Of a DNA stretch of 64,000 bases, positions 9,346 through 16,862 are shown in pieces. The stretch is from Anisus vortex. Its lineage: Eukaryota > Mollusca > Gastropoda > Planorbidae. The notes under the pieces were generated by a model. The model was not told the DNA's origin. It ran no database searches and worked only from the letters and a program-made list of their open reading frames with translations. The position numbers and the translations under genes are program-made. The DNA is taken from assembly GCA_949126835.1 (NCBI GenBank), contig OX421494.1, positions 25,070,185-25,134,184 of the forward strand, given 5' to 3'. Within the stretch, counting starts at the first letter, position 1. Each line of letters opens with the position of its first letter.

Positions 9346-9798
9346 CTTTTATTTACGCTTTTGAAAATATAATAATACTTATAATACACAATGTTTACAT
9401 TTAAACTATTTCACGAATAATACACATTTTATAATACTCTTTTAAATAGAAATTGATGTTTACATTTAAATAGTACATATACAGAATTATATATTTAAGT
9501 GAATATAATACATACAATAATATACATTTAAATAATATACATTTAAATAGAAATTGCTGGTTACATTTAAATAATACATATACAGAATTATATAATGTTT
9601 ACGTGAATATAATACATACAATATTATACATTTAAATAATATACATTTAAATAGAAATTGATGTTTACATTTAAATAATACATATACAGAATTATATAAT
9701 GTTTACGTGAATATAATACATACAATAATATACATTTAATAATATACATAAAAAAAAAAACATATACATACAACATTAAACTAAAAAATATGTTAGCA
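9346..9798. repeat. About 115-bp AT-rich tandem repeat x 3
   Basis: Units contain AAATTGATGTTTACATTTAAA, ACATATACAGAATTATATA and GAATATAATACATACAATA. The array lies directly downstream of the structural gene block, so it probably contains that transcript's 3' end. Confidence 0.8.
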
Positions 9799-10047
9799 CT
9801 AAGTTCTGTGTGATTGTTCTAGTTTTTCAAATGCTTGAAGAATATCATCTTTTAGCAAAATTAAATTTAAAAACCCTTCTTTTGTTAACACCAGGGCGCT
9901 CGGTGAAGGCATTAAATTATCTCTTTTCCCGTGATAAGATCGCAAATGTAGCCTTGGTTTATTCATGAATAATGAGACACAAGCCATCTTTGAAGGTGTC
10001 TTTTTGTCTCCCTTGACTACCCCAGCCGGTCTCGTTGCAAAACCCAT
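9799..10047 (-). CDS. PC4/p15-like single-stranded DNA-binding coactivator
   Basis: The 82-residue protein has KPRLHLRSYHGKRDNLMPSP (residues 30-49), then ALVLTKEGFLNLI and a C-terminal helix. That matches the general plan of the PC4 (transcriptional coactivator p15) fold: basic beta-strands with R-x-Y, a Pro-Ser turn, a hydrophobic L-T strand and a helix. PC4 proteins bind single-stranded DNA and RNA polymerase II promoters. It is the last gene of the structural block; its ATG lies 3 nt after the protease stop. A role in late transcription or in coating replication intermediates is inference. The assignment rests on pattern resemblance over about 55 residues. Confidence 0.55.
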   Translation of the reverse strand: MGFATRPAGVVKGDKKTPSKMACVSLFMNKPRLHLRSYHGKRDNLMPSPSALVLTKEGFLNLILLKDDILQAFEKLEQSHRT

Positions 10048-10050
10048 GAA

Positions 10051-10554
10051 TCAGCCATCTTGAAATAAAACGTCTAAATCAGAGCGTTTAGTTAATCTTT
10101 TCACAATTCTTAAAATTATAATGTCGTTAAGATATTGTCTTTGTGCTGAATTTGAAAATGGGTATAGCACTCTTTGTAGACTGAACCCACGGGCCTTTGC
10201 TAGTATAAAATAAACTGCGTACAATCCACACGTTTTAGAAACAATTGTCTGTAAATGCCGGGTATTATATAGCAGTGGTCTTGTTGAATTGTTGTTAATA
10301 AACTCTACAATCTCAGAAGACCGTGGTCCAAACCCAAAACTATCGAAGTACGTAAATTGTCCAAGTCCGTTGTAAAACAGAGAAACCCAGTGCGACCCAA
10401 TTTCGACTTGTTTGTCTAGGTTTATGATAAATCCCGAGGCATTGTCAGCAGCGAGGCAGGCTGGAAGTTGATCACATGCTAAGACGAGGGTGAGTGAGAG
10501 TCGGCGTGCAAAGGTATCAGAATCAAGTATGGCTTGTAGGTGGTGTGTGTTCAT
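10051..10554 (-). CDS. Adenain-like maturation cysteine protease
   Basis: At 167 residues it is a typical Polinton protease (C5/Ulp1-like fold). The catalytic residues are visible in order: H55 in GSHWVSLF, D71 in YFDSFG, Q102 as the probable oxyanion-hole residue, and C109 in KTCGLYAVYF. The family cleaves capsid and core precursors during virion maturation. It lies between the major capsid gene (30-nt gap) and the PC4-like gene (3-nt gap). All catalytic residues are present, so an active enzyme is expected. Confidence 0.88.
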   Translation of the reverse strand: MNTHHLQAILDSDTFARRLSLTLVLACDQLPACLAADNASGFIINLDKQVEIGSHWVSLFYNGLGQFTYFDSFGFGPRSSEIVEFINNNSTRPLLYNTRHLQTIVSKTCGLYAVYFILAKARGFSLQRVLYPFSNSAQRQYLNDIIILRIVKRLTKRSDLDVLFQDG

Positions 10555-10584
10555 TCTGAAGGGTTGGCGGGTTAATAACAGTGT

Positions 10585-11889
10585 TTAGGCTGTATAGTCT
10601 GTTAATATTTGCCTCGTTTTAGAGATTTCAAGTATAGAATCTTGTTCGGCATATATGATGAGTTGAATCGGTTCCTTTGTAACTGTTGCAAACTTTAATT
10701 CAATGGATATAGGGCCACTTTTAACCATCTCAAGTTGATTCCCATCTAATAGACTGGGAGTTAAGTCGAATGCCATGAGGCTATTACCGTTCCGGAAGTC
10801 ATTTATTGATATTGAGTTACCTGCATCTCTTCCTATATAGCCCAGGGCTAAATTGGTTTCGAAAAAGGCGCGCACAACTTGATTTTTGTTGAATGACATC
10901 ACCAATGGTTTGGAAAAAGATTTACCATCCACTGTTACGTTCAAATAAGATAAATCAAAATGTTCGAAATTAAAGGGGTTTAAGCCATAAGCGCCATTGA
11001 ACGCTGAAGCCTTAACTAGTCCAATAACTATCCGGGTGGGTGTCTGACTAAGAAACAGATTATCTTGATGATGCGATAACATTCCTTTTGGAATACAACA
11101 GGTCTTTATCACAACTCGTTTAAATGGATATTTGGCATTCATTCTTTGTAACGCTTTTTCATGTGCTAATGAAATGGCTGGGTTTAATTTAGCTTTTCTG
11201 ACCAATAATTTGGCATACGTGATTACCGATTTGTAGCCAAGTTCAGGTTTGGAAGTCAAAAGGTTAAATGTGTCTTTTGATGGGGACAGTTTTATTTTTA
11301 CATCGACACCATTTAAAATGTAACGGTCTTGAACACAAATATCTGTATGTAGACGACCCATTAAGTCAATTTCAGTACTGTTTGCGACAATTTCCTTACG
11401 GGTTTTGAAACCACTATTAGTATCGTTGAAATCGTTGAAAAAAGAGGGTGAATCTTTGTAGTACAGCGCTGCCGTTAGAGGTCCTTGTTTGGCATCTAGT
11501 CCGTGATTTAACGTTGCTTCGATATAAGCACGGTAGGGATACGTATTTTCAGATGGTGAAATAAGTGTGTCATTGAGCGCTATGTCAACTTGACTAAATA
11601 AACCGTGTAAAAAATAATTTACAGGACCTACGTTAGCGTCGTCAGGTAAATTAGTGCCGTCTGGTAATGTTATTTTGACACGGATATGAATAAAGGTGTT
11701 GAACAAATCTAAATAATCCTCACTGTTTCCAGAGATTGAAAATTCTATAGGGGCCCCTCCTGCCAGTGAGGCTAGAGGATGTATCTCAACAAACTGACCA
11801 TCTTCCACAGCTGTTTGTGTTGGTGGTACGCTAAACAAATCCAAACCAGAATGTAAACATTCACAAGAACTGGGGTGTAGCAAAGACAT
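10585..11889 (-). CDS. Major capsid protein (double jelly-roll, hexon-like)
   Basis: The 434-residue protein resembles the double jelly-roll major capsid proteins of animal Polintons and adintoviruses. It has a conserved N-terminal block (FVEIHPLASL, then PIEFSISGN), a DLFNTFIHIRVKI strand, NYFLHGLFSQVDIALND, YPYRAYIEATLN and a late HFDLSYLNVTVDG block. These proteins trimerise into the virion shell. It sits next to the protease and the virion-associated genes in one block. Assignment is by overall resemblance and position; a structure prediction showing two stacked eight-stranded barrels would settle it. Confidence 0.85.
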   Translation of the reverse strand: MSLLHPSSCECLHSGLDLFSVPPTQTAVEDGQFVEIHPLASLAGGAPIEFSISGNSEDYLDLFNTFIHIRVKITLPDGTNLPDDANVGPVNYFLHGLFSQVDIALNDTLISPSENTYPYRAYIEATLNHGLDAKQGPLTAALYYKDSPSFFNDFNDTNSGFKTRKEIVANSTEIDLMGRLHTDICVQDRYILNGVDVKIKLSPSKDTFNLLTSKPELGYKSVITYAKLLVRKAKLNPAISLAHEKALQRMNAKYPFKRVVIKTCCIPKGMLSHHQDNLFLSQTPTRIVIGLVKASAFNGAYGLNPFNFEHFDLSYLNVTVDGKSFSKPLVMSFNKNQVVRAFFETNLALGYIGRDAGNSISINDFRNGNSLMAFDLTPSLLDGNQLEMVKSGPISIELKFATVTKEPIQLIIYAEQDSILEISKTRQILTDYTA

Positions 11890-11892
11890 TGT

Positions 11893-12369
11893 TTAGTCAA
11901 AAATATCAAAATGTTTACGGTGTTGATTGTTCTTGCGCTGGGTCTTCTTATGAGACGTGCCTGGTCTGTGAGCTGTTTTTATCTGTTTACTGCGAGGTTG
12001 GCCCGGCGGTGCACCGCGTCGTCTCTTTCTAAAACCACTTCCGGACTGACTAATATGATTGACTGCGCCTTGTAGTAAACGCTTACCCGCTTCTTTCGAG
12101 TGTTCTCTAAATGACTCTCCCACGTTTCTACCAGATAATGCGTCGTTCGCGACTTGCAAGCCCGTGTTTACACCCTCTTTAAGTAGGGCTTTGCCGCCTG
12201 TCTTTAACCATGGAAGCACCATTCGTCCTAGTCCACTAAAAAAAGAGCCAATCCCATGTCCTCCCTGATTCCGACCTCCAATAAAAACAGGAAGTCCTTG
12301 TCCGCCTTGATTACAATAAAAATCTTCGTATAATTTGGGATTGCGCTGTAATACTGTATGTCTCACCAT
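11893..12369 (-). CDS. Gly-rich / basic virion-associated protein
   Basis: The 158 residues begin with a Tyr/Asn-rich stretch, then GGQGLPVFIGG and GGHGIGSFFSGLGRMVLPWL (amphipathic, residues 35-54). A helical central part (KTGGKALLKEGVNTGL, 55-70) follows, then a strongly basic tail (FRKRRR and Lys/Arg/His clusters) to the end. Proteins with this GLPVF...G...LPWLK layout accompany capsid genes in animal Polintons. A minor capsid or core (membrane-lytic or DNA-condensing) role is inferred from composition and position, not known. It lies 3 nt upstream of the major capsid gene. Confidence 0.6.
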   Translation of the reverse strand: MVRHTVLQRNPKLYEDFYCNQGGQGLPVFIGGRNQGGHGIGSFFSGLGRMVLPWLKTGGKALLKEGVNTGLQVANDALSGRNVGESFREHSKEAGKRLLQGAVNHISQSGSGFRKRRRGAPPGQPRSKQIKTAHRPGTSHKKTQRKNNQHRKHFDIFD

Positions 12370-12371
12370 GA

Positions 12372-13142
12372 TTATTCTAGGTCAAAATGTCTCCGTGTTC
12401 TAAAATGGAGTGTCAACACCGACGTCCCACTCGTAAATGGAATAGGTTGTCCTAGCGCATCCGTTAAAAGTATTTCCACTGTGTCGAAGGAAAAACGACT
12501 CAGGGGTATGTAGTGTGGTTTGTCGTAAATCCGAAAAACAGAAAGCGGTCTTTTATCGATGATAGGTACAGTTCGTAGTAATGGGACTAACACATCTCCC
12601 ACCACTCTCGAGGCGACTAAATCACAATAGACGAATACCGTCTTTATATTGGTATCGATCTCTTGATCACCAATATTACTGGTTAGTTTTTGTGCTCCGT
12701 TAAAATATCCAAGAAAATTAGTCAATTTATCACTAAGGATAATTACATCCCCTGGTTCGTTTACTTTTATAACAACTTTCTTTAAAGGCTTGTCACAGTC
12801 AGTCGTAATAATTCTGACTTTTCCATCCCGTATTTCTTCTTTTAATGTTAGTTTTTCCAATGTTTCGATAATTTTGTCTACAGAGTGAAATTTCCCAGGT
12901 GGAATGGTAAGGATTAAACGTGATTTCGGTTCTTCGCCGTCCTTGTTCGAGTCATACTGTACCCACAATTCATTTTCTTCGATAAGACAATAACGGTTCG
13001 GAAATTGTATCTCGACCAAACCAACTTCATAATTCGCTGTGATATCAATCGTCTGTGGTAGTTTGACAAAAAAGTGATCTGCCTTGTTATTTGGAAAAAG
13101 TTTTGGGGAAGAGTTGCTTGGTAGTGTTATATAAAAACTCAT
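12372..13142 (-). CDS. Minor capsid protein (penton-type, single jelly-roll)
   Basis: The 256-residue protein begins MSFYITLPSNSS and has NNKADHFFVKLPQTIDI and YEVGLVEIQFPN blocks. This is the characteristic N-terminus of Polinton penton-base-like proteins, which occupy the five-fold vertices. Beta-strand-rich sequence continues through ILTIPPGKFHSVDKIIETLE to a C-terminal LTLHFRTRRHFD. Its ATG overlaps the stop of the upstream membrane-protein gene by 4 nt (ATGA), and its stop is 2 nt before the next start. Confidence 0.83.
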   Translation of the reverse strand: MSFYITLPSNSSPKLFPNNKADHFFVKLPQTIDITANYEVGLVEIQFPNRYCLIEENELWVQYDSNKDGEEPKSRLILTIPPGKFHSVDKIIETLEKLTLKEEIRDGKVRIITTDCDKPLKKVVIKVNEPGDVIILSDKLTNFLGYFNGAQKLTSNIGDQEIDTNIKTVFVYCDLVASRVVGDVLVPLLRTVPIIDKRPLSVFRIYDKPHYIPLSRFSFDTVEILLTDALGQPIPFTSGTSVLTLHFRTRRHFDLE

Positions 13143-13438
13143 TGTGAATCTTTTATTCTTGAAAGCTTGGGGTTAGGTAGTATGTATCCTAAGCAGCTGG
13201 ATAATAAGACGACCCACAATTTTTCCTCCTGTTCGTTTCCGACACCACGTGAGAGATTGAACAACGCCACGAAGATGACTGTGTATATAACGATCATTTG
13301 TGAAATGAATACGGCACCTGGTCTTACTTTTATTTTACCCAACCAGGTCACGAGGGTGGATGCGAATGATGATCCGGACGTAGAGGAGACGGGTCTGTCA
13401 GATTCAATTGTTGCATCGCGATATATGGCTGGTTCCAT
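13139..13438 (-). CDS. Small two-helix membrane protein
   Basis: The 99-residue protein has a hydrophilic Ser/Thr-rich N-terminus, a first hydrophobic helix (GAVFISQMIVIYTVIFVALF, about 41-60), a short charged loop (GVGNEQEEKLW) and a second helix (VVLLSSCLGYILPNP, about 76-90). Proteins of this plan recur between the integrase and penton genes of animal Polintons. The function is unknown; a virion membrane or assembly protein is possible. It overlaps the penton gene by 4 nt. Confidence 0.65.
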   Translation of the reverse strand: MEPAIYRDATIESDRPVSSTSGSSFASTLVTWLGKIKVRPGAVFISQMIVIYTVIFVALFNLSRGVGNEQEEKLWVVLLSSCLGYILPNPKLSRIKDSQ

Positions 13439-13440
13439 CG

Positions 13441-14496
13441 CTAGTCTTTATATTTCGAAATGTTTTTGTCTGAGATCCAGCTATCGAATGACGAGTTGTA
13501 ACCAAACCACTTGACTAAATACTCTTTTCCACCGCCGGCGCGTTGTCGTTCTTGTAATATGTTTTCGATCATGTATATTTGTTTGTCTCCTACTTTTTGT
13601 AGTTCTTCTCTATAAAAAGAACCTTTTAGTTCTTCACCGGCATCATCTTTCAAAATGTAAACTATTGGCTTTGTTGTTGACTTGAGCCGACTGATTGTAA
13701 ACAGCTCCTCTGTCCACGCAGGTGTGTAACCCTTTTTAAAATTTTGTCGGGCTTGTGCGATTCTGACCCGGTCACCTTCTTCAAACCCTTTTCGACGTGG
13801 GGTATTAACAGGGGCGTATAAGGTATTCCACACTTGTTCTTGATTTTCTAAAGTAACATTCACGGGCGCCATTTTAATGCTTCTGTGGAATGAGCTATTA
13901 TAATTTTGAAGCAATTGATCTAGTACATCAATGTAACGAAGACTATTTGTTTTCGTAAAATAGCGCCACATTTTTTCTTTTAAGGTGCGATTGAATCGTT
14001 CTACGATAGCGGCCTTAATATCTTCGTTCTCCGTGGTGAAGAAATGCACACCCTCATCTTTGAGAAATTTTTGATAAGTCTTGTTGGTAAACTCGCTCCC
14101 TTTATCGGTTTGAATCTGAAGTGGCTTCCGCTTTTCAAAAATTTGTCGTGTTGCCTCGACTAGTGCTTTAGCTGTTTTTGTCTTTATCGGGATGGCCCAA
14201 GCGAATTTACTAAATACATCCACACATGTCAGTATGTACGAAATCCCATTATTATATTTTCGTAGCCCTTGCATATCTATGAGATCAGCTTGAAATTGTT
14301 GGTTCATACCACCTGTTATAGTTGTTCGTCTTTGAAAACGCCGACGAATCGGTTTGTGTAATGTATACGTGTCCTGGTGACTTAACCATTCTTTAATTTC
14401 CTTTGTTTTAAATTTTGGATGTTTAAAAACACCACCGAAAGCGCCAGGACGAGCCGGTTCAAAATAATATCTGCGTAAGTTTACCACTCCTCCCAT
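13441..14496 (-). CDS. Retroviral-type DDE integrase with C-terminal chromodomain
   Basis: The 351-residue rve-family integrase catalyses insertion and produces the 6-bp target duplication. The catalytic triad is D71 (FQADLIDMQG), D131 (IQTDKGSEF) and E166 (VERFNRTLKEKM). A beta-rich SH3-like region follows (EEGDRVRIA), and the last 50 residues form a chromodomain (YMIENIL, then EYLVKWFGYNSSFDSWI). No obvious HHCC zinc domain precedes the core. Chromodomains on integrases can steer insertion to histone-methylated chromatin. Its start overlaps the end of the upstream gene by 16 nt. Confidence 0.92.
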   Translation of the reverse strand: MGGVVNLRRYYFEPARPGAFGGVFKHPKFKTKEIKEWLSHQDTYTLHKPIRRRFQRRTTITGGMNQQFQADLIDMQGLRKYNNGISYILTCVDVFSKFAWAIPIKTKTAKALVEATRQIFEKRKPLQIQTDKGSEFTNKTYQKFLKDEGVHFFTTENEDIKAAIVERFNRTLKEKMWRYFTKTNSLRYIDVLDQLLQNYNSSFHRSIKMAPVNVTLENQEQVWNTLYAPVNTPRRKGFEEGDRVRIAQARQNFKKGYTPAWTEELFTISRLKSTTKPIVYILKDDAGEELKGSFYREELQKVGDKQIYMIENILQERQRAGGGKEYLVKWFGYNSSFDSWISDKNISKYKD

Positions 14497-14972
14497 TGAC
14501 CTTGTTTTGTACTTTTAGCTTTCCTAGTTCGTTTAGGTTGAGTTGGGGTTGTTTTGTCTTTCTCTGCGTTTTTCTGTTTCTTACTTTTCTTTGTTGATTC
14601 GGGAATCACGATTGGTGTTTCTTCTTTTTTAGGTTCAACGTCTACTTTTTTAGGTTCAACGTCTAATTTTTGTTGTTGTTGGTCCGACGCTGTTGGTGTA
14701 TTTGACTGTAGCGTTGCTTGAGGCTGAGGTTTCATATCTAATAATCCTAGTGGTTTTTGTTTGTACTCGCCAAGACGAAATGTATAGCGTTGTAGAATTT
14801 GTTGGTACTGTTTGACTTTGTCGCGCGGTGATAAATCTTCCCGCTCTAAGATCTGTTGCATTTGGTTATCCAAGTCTCTTAAATTATCGTTAAGTGTATC
14901 TGGTGGTACATATGTTTTTTGATTCATAGATTCCAATAGTCGTGGGTCAATCAAAACCATTTTCTTGGCCAT
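14481..14972 (-). CDS. Conserved Polinton protein of unknown function, Lys/Gln-rich
   Basis: The 163-residue protein has a conserved-looking N-terminal half (MVLIDPRLLE, then VPPDTLNDNLRDLDNQMQQI). This is predicted helical and may be a coiled coil (residues 25-70), with QYQQILQRYTFRLGEYKQ. A disordered half follows with VEPKK repeats and Lys-rich stretches. I recognise the layout from other animal Polintons but know of no assigned function. Nucleic-acid binding or a scaffold role is possible. It lies 3 nt after the pX-like gene and overlaps the integrase start. Confidence 0.6.
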   Translation of the reverse strand: MAKKMVLIDPRLLESMNQKTYVPPDTLNDNLRDLDNQMQQILEREDLSPRDKVKQYQQILQRYTFRLGEYKQKPLGLLDMKPQPQATLQSNTPTASDQQQQKLDVEPKKVDVEPKKEETPIVIPESTKKSKKQKNAEKDKTTPTQPKRTRKAKSTKQGQWEEW

Positions 14973-14975
14973 CTT

Positions 14976-15299
14976 TTAGAAACCTAGAACACCTTTAAGA
15001 ACACTTAGAACCGGTCCGAGTAACGCACCTATGAAACCACCGCGTTGAAGTATTTGCTTCCGCTTTTTTACGGATAGTTTCTTTTTGGTAAGTTCTCTTA
15101 GACTGGTTTTGTGTCGACGTAAACGAAGCTTCTGATGTTTTGTAAGTGGAACGTTCCCTTTTAATACATTGTGACAACACTCGCACAGTGTGTGTATGAG
15201 TTGGGGTGTGGCATTTTTCAAAATTGCCTTTATGGCAGGTGGCTTAGCCCGACATAAACACCTTAATAGTTCTCCCTGTCGTTTCGTCTTTTCAGACAT
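14976..15299 (-). CDS. pX-like core protein
   Basis: The 107-residue protein has a Cys/His-rich N-terminus (LLRCLCRAKPP, CECCHNVL), a very basic centre (KHQKLRLRRHKTSLRELTKK, KKRKQIL) and a hydrophobic Gly-rich end (GGFIGALLGPVLSVL). That basic-then-GGF-hydrophobic plan resembles the pX/mu core peptides of adenoviruses and adintoviruses, which condense packaged DNA. The ATG abuts the ATPase stop codon as TAAATG, with no spacer. Function is inferred from composition. Confidence 0.6.
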   Translation of the reverse strand: MSEKTKRQGELLRCLCRAKPPAIKAILKNATPQLIHTLCECCHNVLKGNVPLTKHQKLRLRRHKTSLRELTKKKLSVKKRKQILQRGGFIGALLGPVLSVLKGVLGF

Positions 15300-15920
15300 T
15301 TATTTAGGTACGTAGACAACTTGTTTCTCGTAAGGAAATATATTACTCCGTAAGCGCAAGTGATCCGGTGTGTCTTGTCGAAGGTCGAGCAGTAAATAAC
15401 CATGAGGGGTCGCTGTTGCATCTTTAAAACTTTCTTGTACATAAGAAACACGCCCAGGGTACATTTGTTTTGCCAAATTTGTAATCTGTGCTCCGTCGCG
15501 AGGATTTTTAAAGAGCACTATGTAATGTGAATTTAAACTGATGGTTCTTTGTTCTTTGTTTTTTCCAAACAGGTTTTGTACAATGTATAAAACACTGATA
15601 TCTCGGTGATGACTCCCTTTAGTAAACAATTTAGTAATCCGATCATCGGTTTCGGCCATTAAATCATCTATGACAACCAGACGACGTTTCTTATCTCCGA
15701 CCCCCCACTGTTCCATATCAGGAAGACCTTCCACAAAATGAACACCTTTCATGGTCTCGTATATCGGTTGCCATTCGCCATAACACCAAATGATCTCTTC
15801 TGGTACAGGGTCCACCATATCAGATAGCTGTGTCAGTAATTTGTTTACAAATACTGTTTTACCGCTACCGGTTGGTCCGGCTATAAGCGCTGTGAAGGGA
15901 TGTTTCCACCTTGGATCCAT
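15300..15920 (-). CDS. Genome-packaging ATPase (FtsK/HerA, A32-like)
   Basis: The 206-residue P-loop ATPase has Walker A GPTGSGKT at residues 15-22 and Walker B LVVIDDL at 81-87. It is similar in size and layout to packaging ATPases of Polintons, adintoviruses and virophages, which pump the genome into the capsid. It is the first gene of the structural block. The start is chosen because it directly precedes the PRWKHPF strand and lies 37 nt downstream of a TATA-like element. All motif residues are intact. Confidence 0.92.
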   Translation of the reverse strand: MDPRWKHPFTALIAGPTGSGKTVFVNKLLTQLSDMVDPVPEEIIWCYGEWQPIYETMKGVHFVEGLPDMEQWGVGDKKRRLVVIDDLMAETDDRITKLFTKGSHHRDISVLYIVQNLFGKNKEQRTISLNSHYIVLFKNPRDGAQITNLAKQMYPGRVSYVQESFKDATATPHGYLLLDLRQDTPDHLRLRSNIFPYEKQVVYVPK

Positions 15921-16107
15921 TGTGAGAACTGGTATGTTTTAAGCAGTGTGATTCTATTTTTTATATTTTGCTAATATGTTTTTCTATCTCTCATAGAACC
16001 ATGATCAATCAACGAAATATCGAGATAATCTGGCGCCGCCTACAGGACGCTCTGATTGGTTAATAATTTAACTGGGAAGTGATTTTGAAGAATGTCAATA
16101 AAATAAT
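15921..16107 (-). promoter_or_regulatory. Promoter region of the structural gene block
   Basis: On the minus strand TATAAAAA lies at 15957-15964, placing the cap site about 5-10 nt before the ATPase ATG. A CCAAT box (AACCAATCAGAGCG) lies near 16049-16062. Upstream of these sits the right TIR with its ETS, CRE, YY1 and E-box motifs in the same transcription path. Confidence 0.5.
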
Positions 16108-16663
16108 ATATAACGTTAAACCTATTTTTGTTTTTTCTATATGTCGTACTGTTGTCGATATCTTTAATTAGTGTAATACTTAAACCACGTGTGATAAAAC
16201 CACGTGTAATAACACTACACACTATAATTAATCACATGTAATACTTAAACCACGTGATAAAATCACACAAAATAATAATTTAATAACACGTGTTAACAAC
16301 ACGAGGAACCGCCATCTTGGTTCCGCCATCTTTAATTAAAGCACGTGCTCAAAGCACGTGTAATACCACAAAATAACCGTGCGGTCAAAAGGTCACTAGG
16401 TCAAAAGGGCACTAGGTCACGGCCGAACGTGTAACAACACGACGAGACGCCATTTTGGATGACGTCACTTCCAGTAGGGGTCACTAGGTCACGGTCGGTC
16501 GTGTAATGACACGACAAGACGCCATCTTGGATGACGTCACTTCCGGTTGGGGTCACTTCCGGTGACGGGGTCAAAGGGCACTTCCGGGTCAAAGGTCAAA
16601 GGTCAACTGAGGCGCAGAGGCGCGCGCCTCAAATACGACTCGAAAACTACACACTATACTACT
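16108..16663 (-). repeat. Right terminal inverted repeat of the Polinton
   Basis: This is the inverted partner of 387-1010. It is identical over its outer 484 bp and then lacks the 68-bp E-box-rich segment present on the left. It lies upstream of the structural genes, so its motif cluster is positioned to drive them. Confidence 0.95.
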
Positions 16664-16669
16664 TACTTA
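16664..16669. repeat. Target site duplication, right (TACTTA)
   Basis: It is identical to 381-386 and directly follows the final ACT of the element. Confidence 0.93.
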
Positions 16670-16709
16670 TAGTGTATATTCTATATTTTAAAAGATGCGG
16701 TTAAAGAAA

Positions 16710-16862
16710 CAGATGCTCTTCTATAAAGAAGATTATTGCGTCCTACGCTGTTCCCGTAGTCTGAGTCTAGTCTTGCATTTTTATTAGTATTTTCAATGAT
16801 GTTAAATTACTGGTTTTCCTGGTTTGTTCACGCAACCCATTCCATGCCCCACGGGAAGAAAG
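16710..16862 (+). repeat. SINE-like family B, copy 1
   Basis: The core CTTCTATAAAGAAG with GATTATTGCGTCCTACGCT is followed by CTAGTCTTGCAT, TTTTCCTGGTTTGTTCA and CAACCCATTCCATGCC. Copies recur at about 30352, 34343, 35333, 43500, 48255, 54399 and 63368. No tRNA-like box B is visible. Confidence 0.7.

Larger units (their letters stand above)
387..16663 (-). mobile_element. Complete Maverick/Polinton (adintovirus-like) element
   Basis: The 16,277-bp element is bounded by inverted repeats that begin AG and end CT, with an exact 6-bp target duplication. It encodes the full core set: protein-primed family B DNA polymerase, retroviral-type integrase, FtsK/HerA-type packaging ATPase, adenain-like cysteine protease, major capsid protein and penton-type minor capsid protein. 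All genes are on the minus strand and uninterrupted. The presence of capsid, protease and ATPase genes means it could in principle form virions; this is inference from gene content. Perfect flanking repeats and open frames suggest recent insertion. The polymerase unit (1604 to about 7.0 kb) and the structural block (9799-15920) are separated by about 3 kb of non-coding repeats. Confidence 0.96.
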
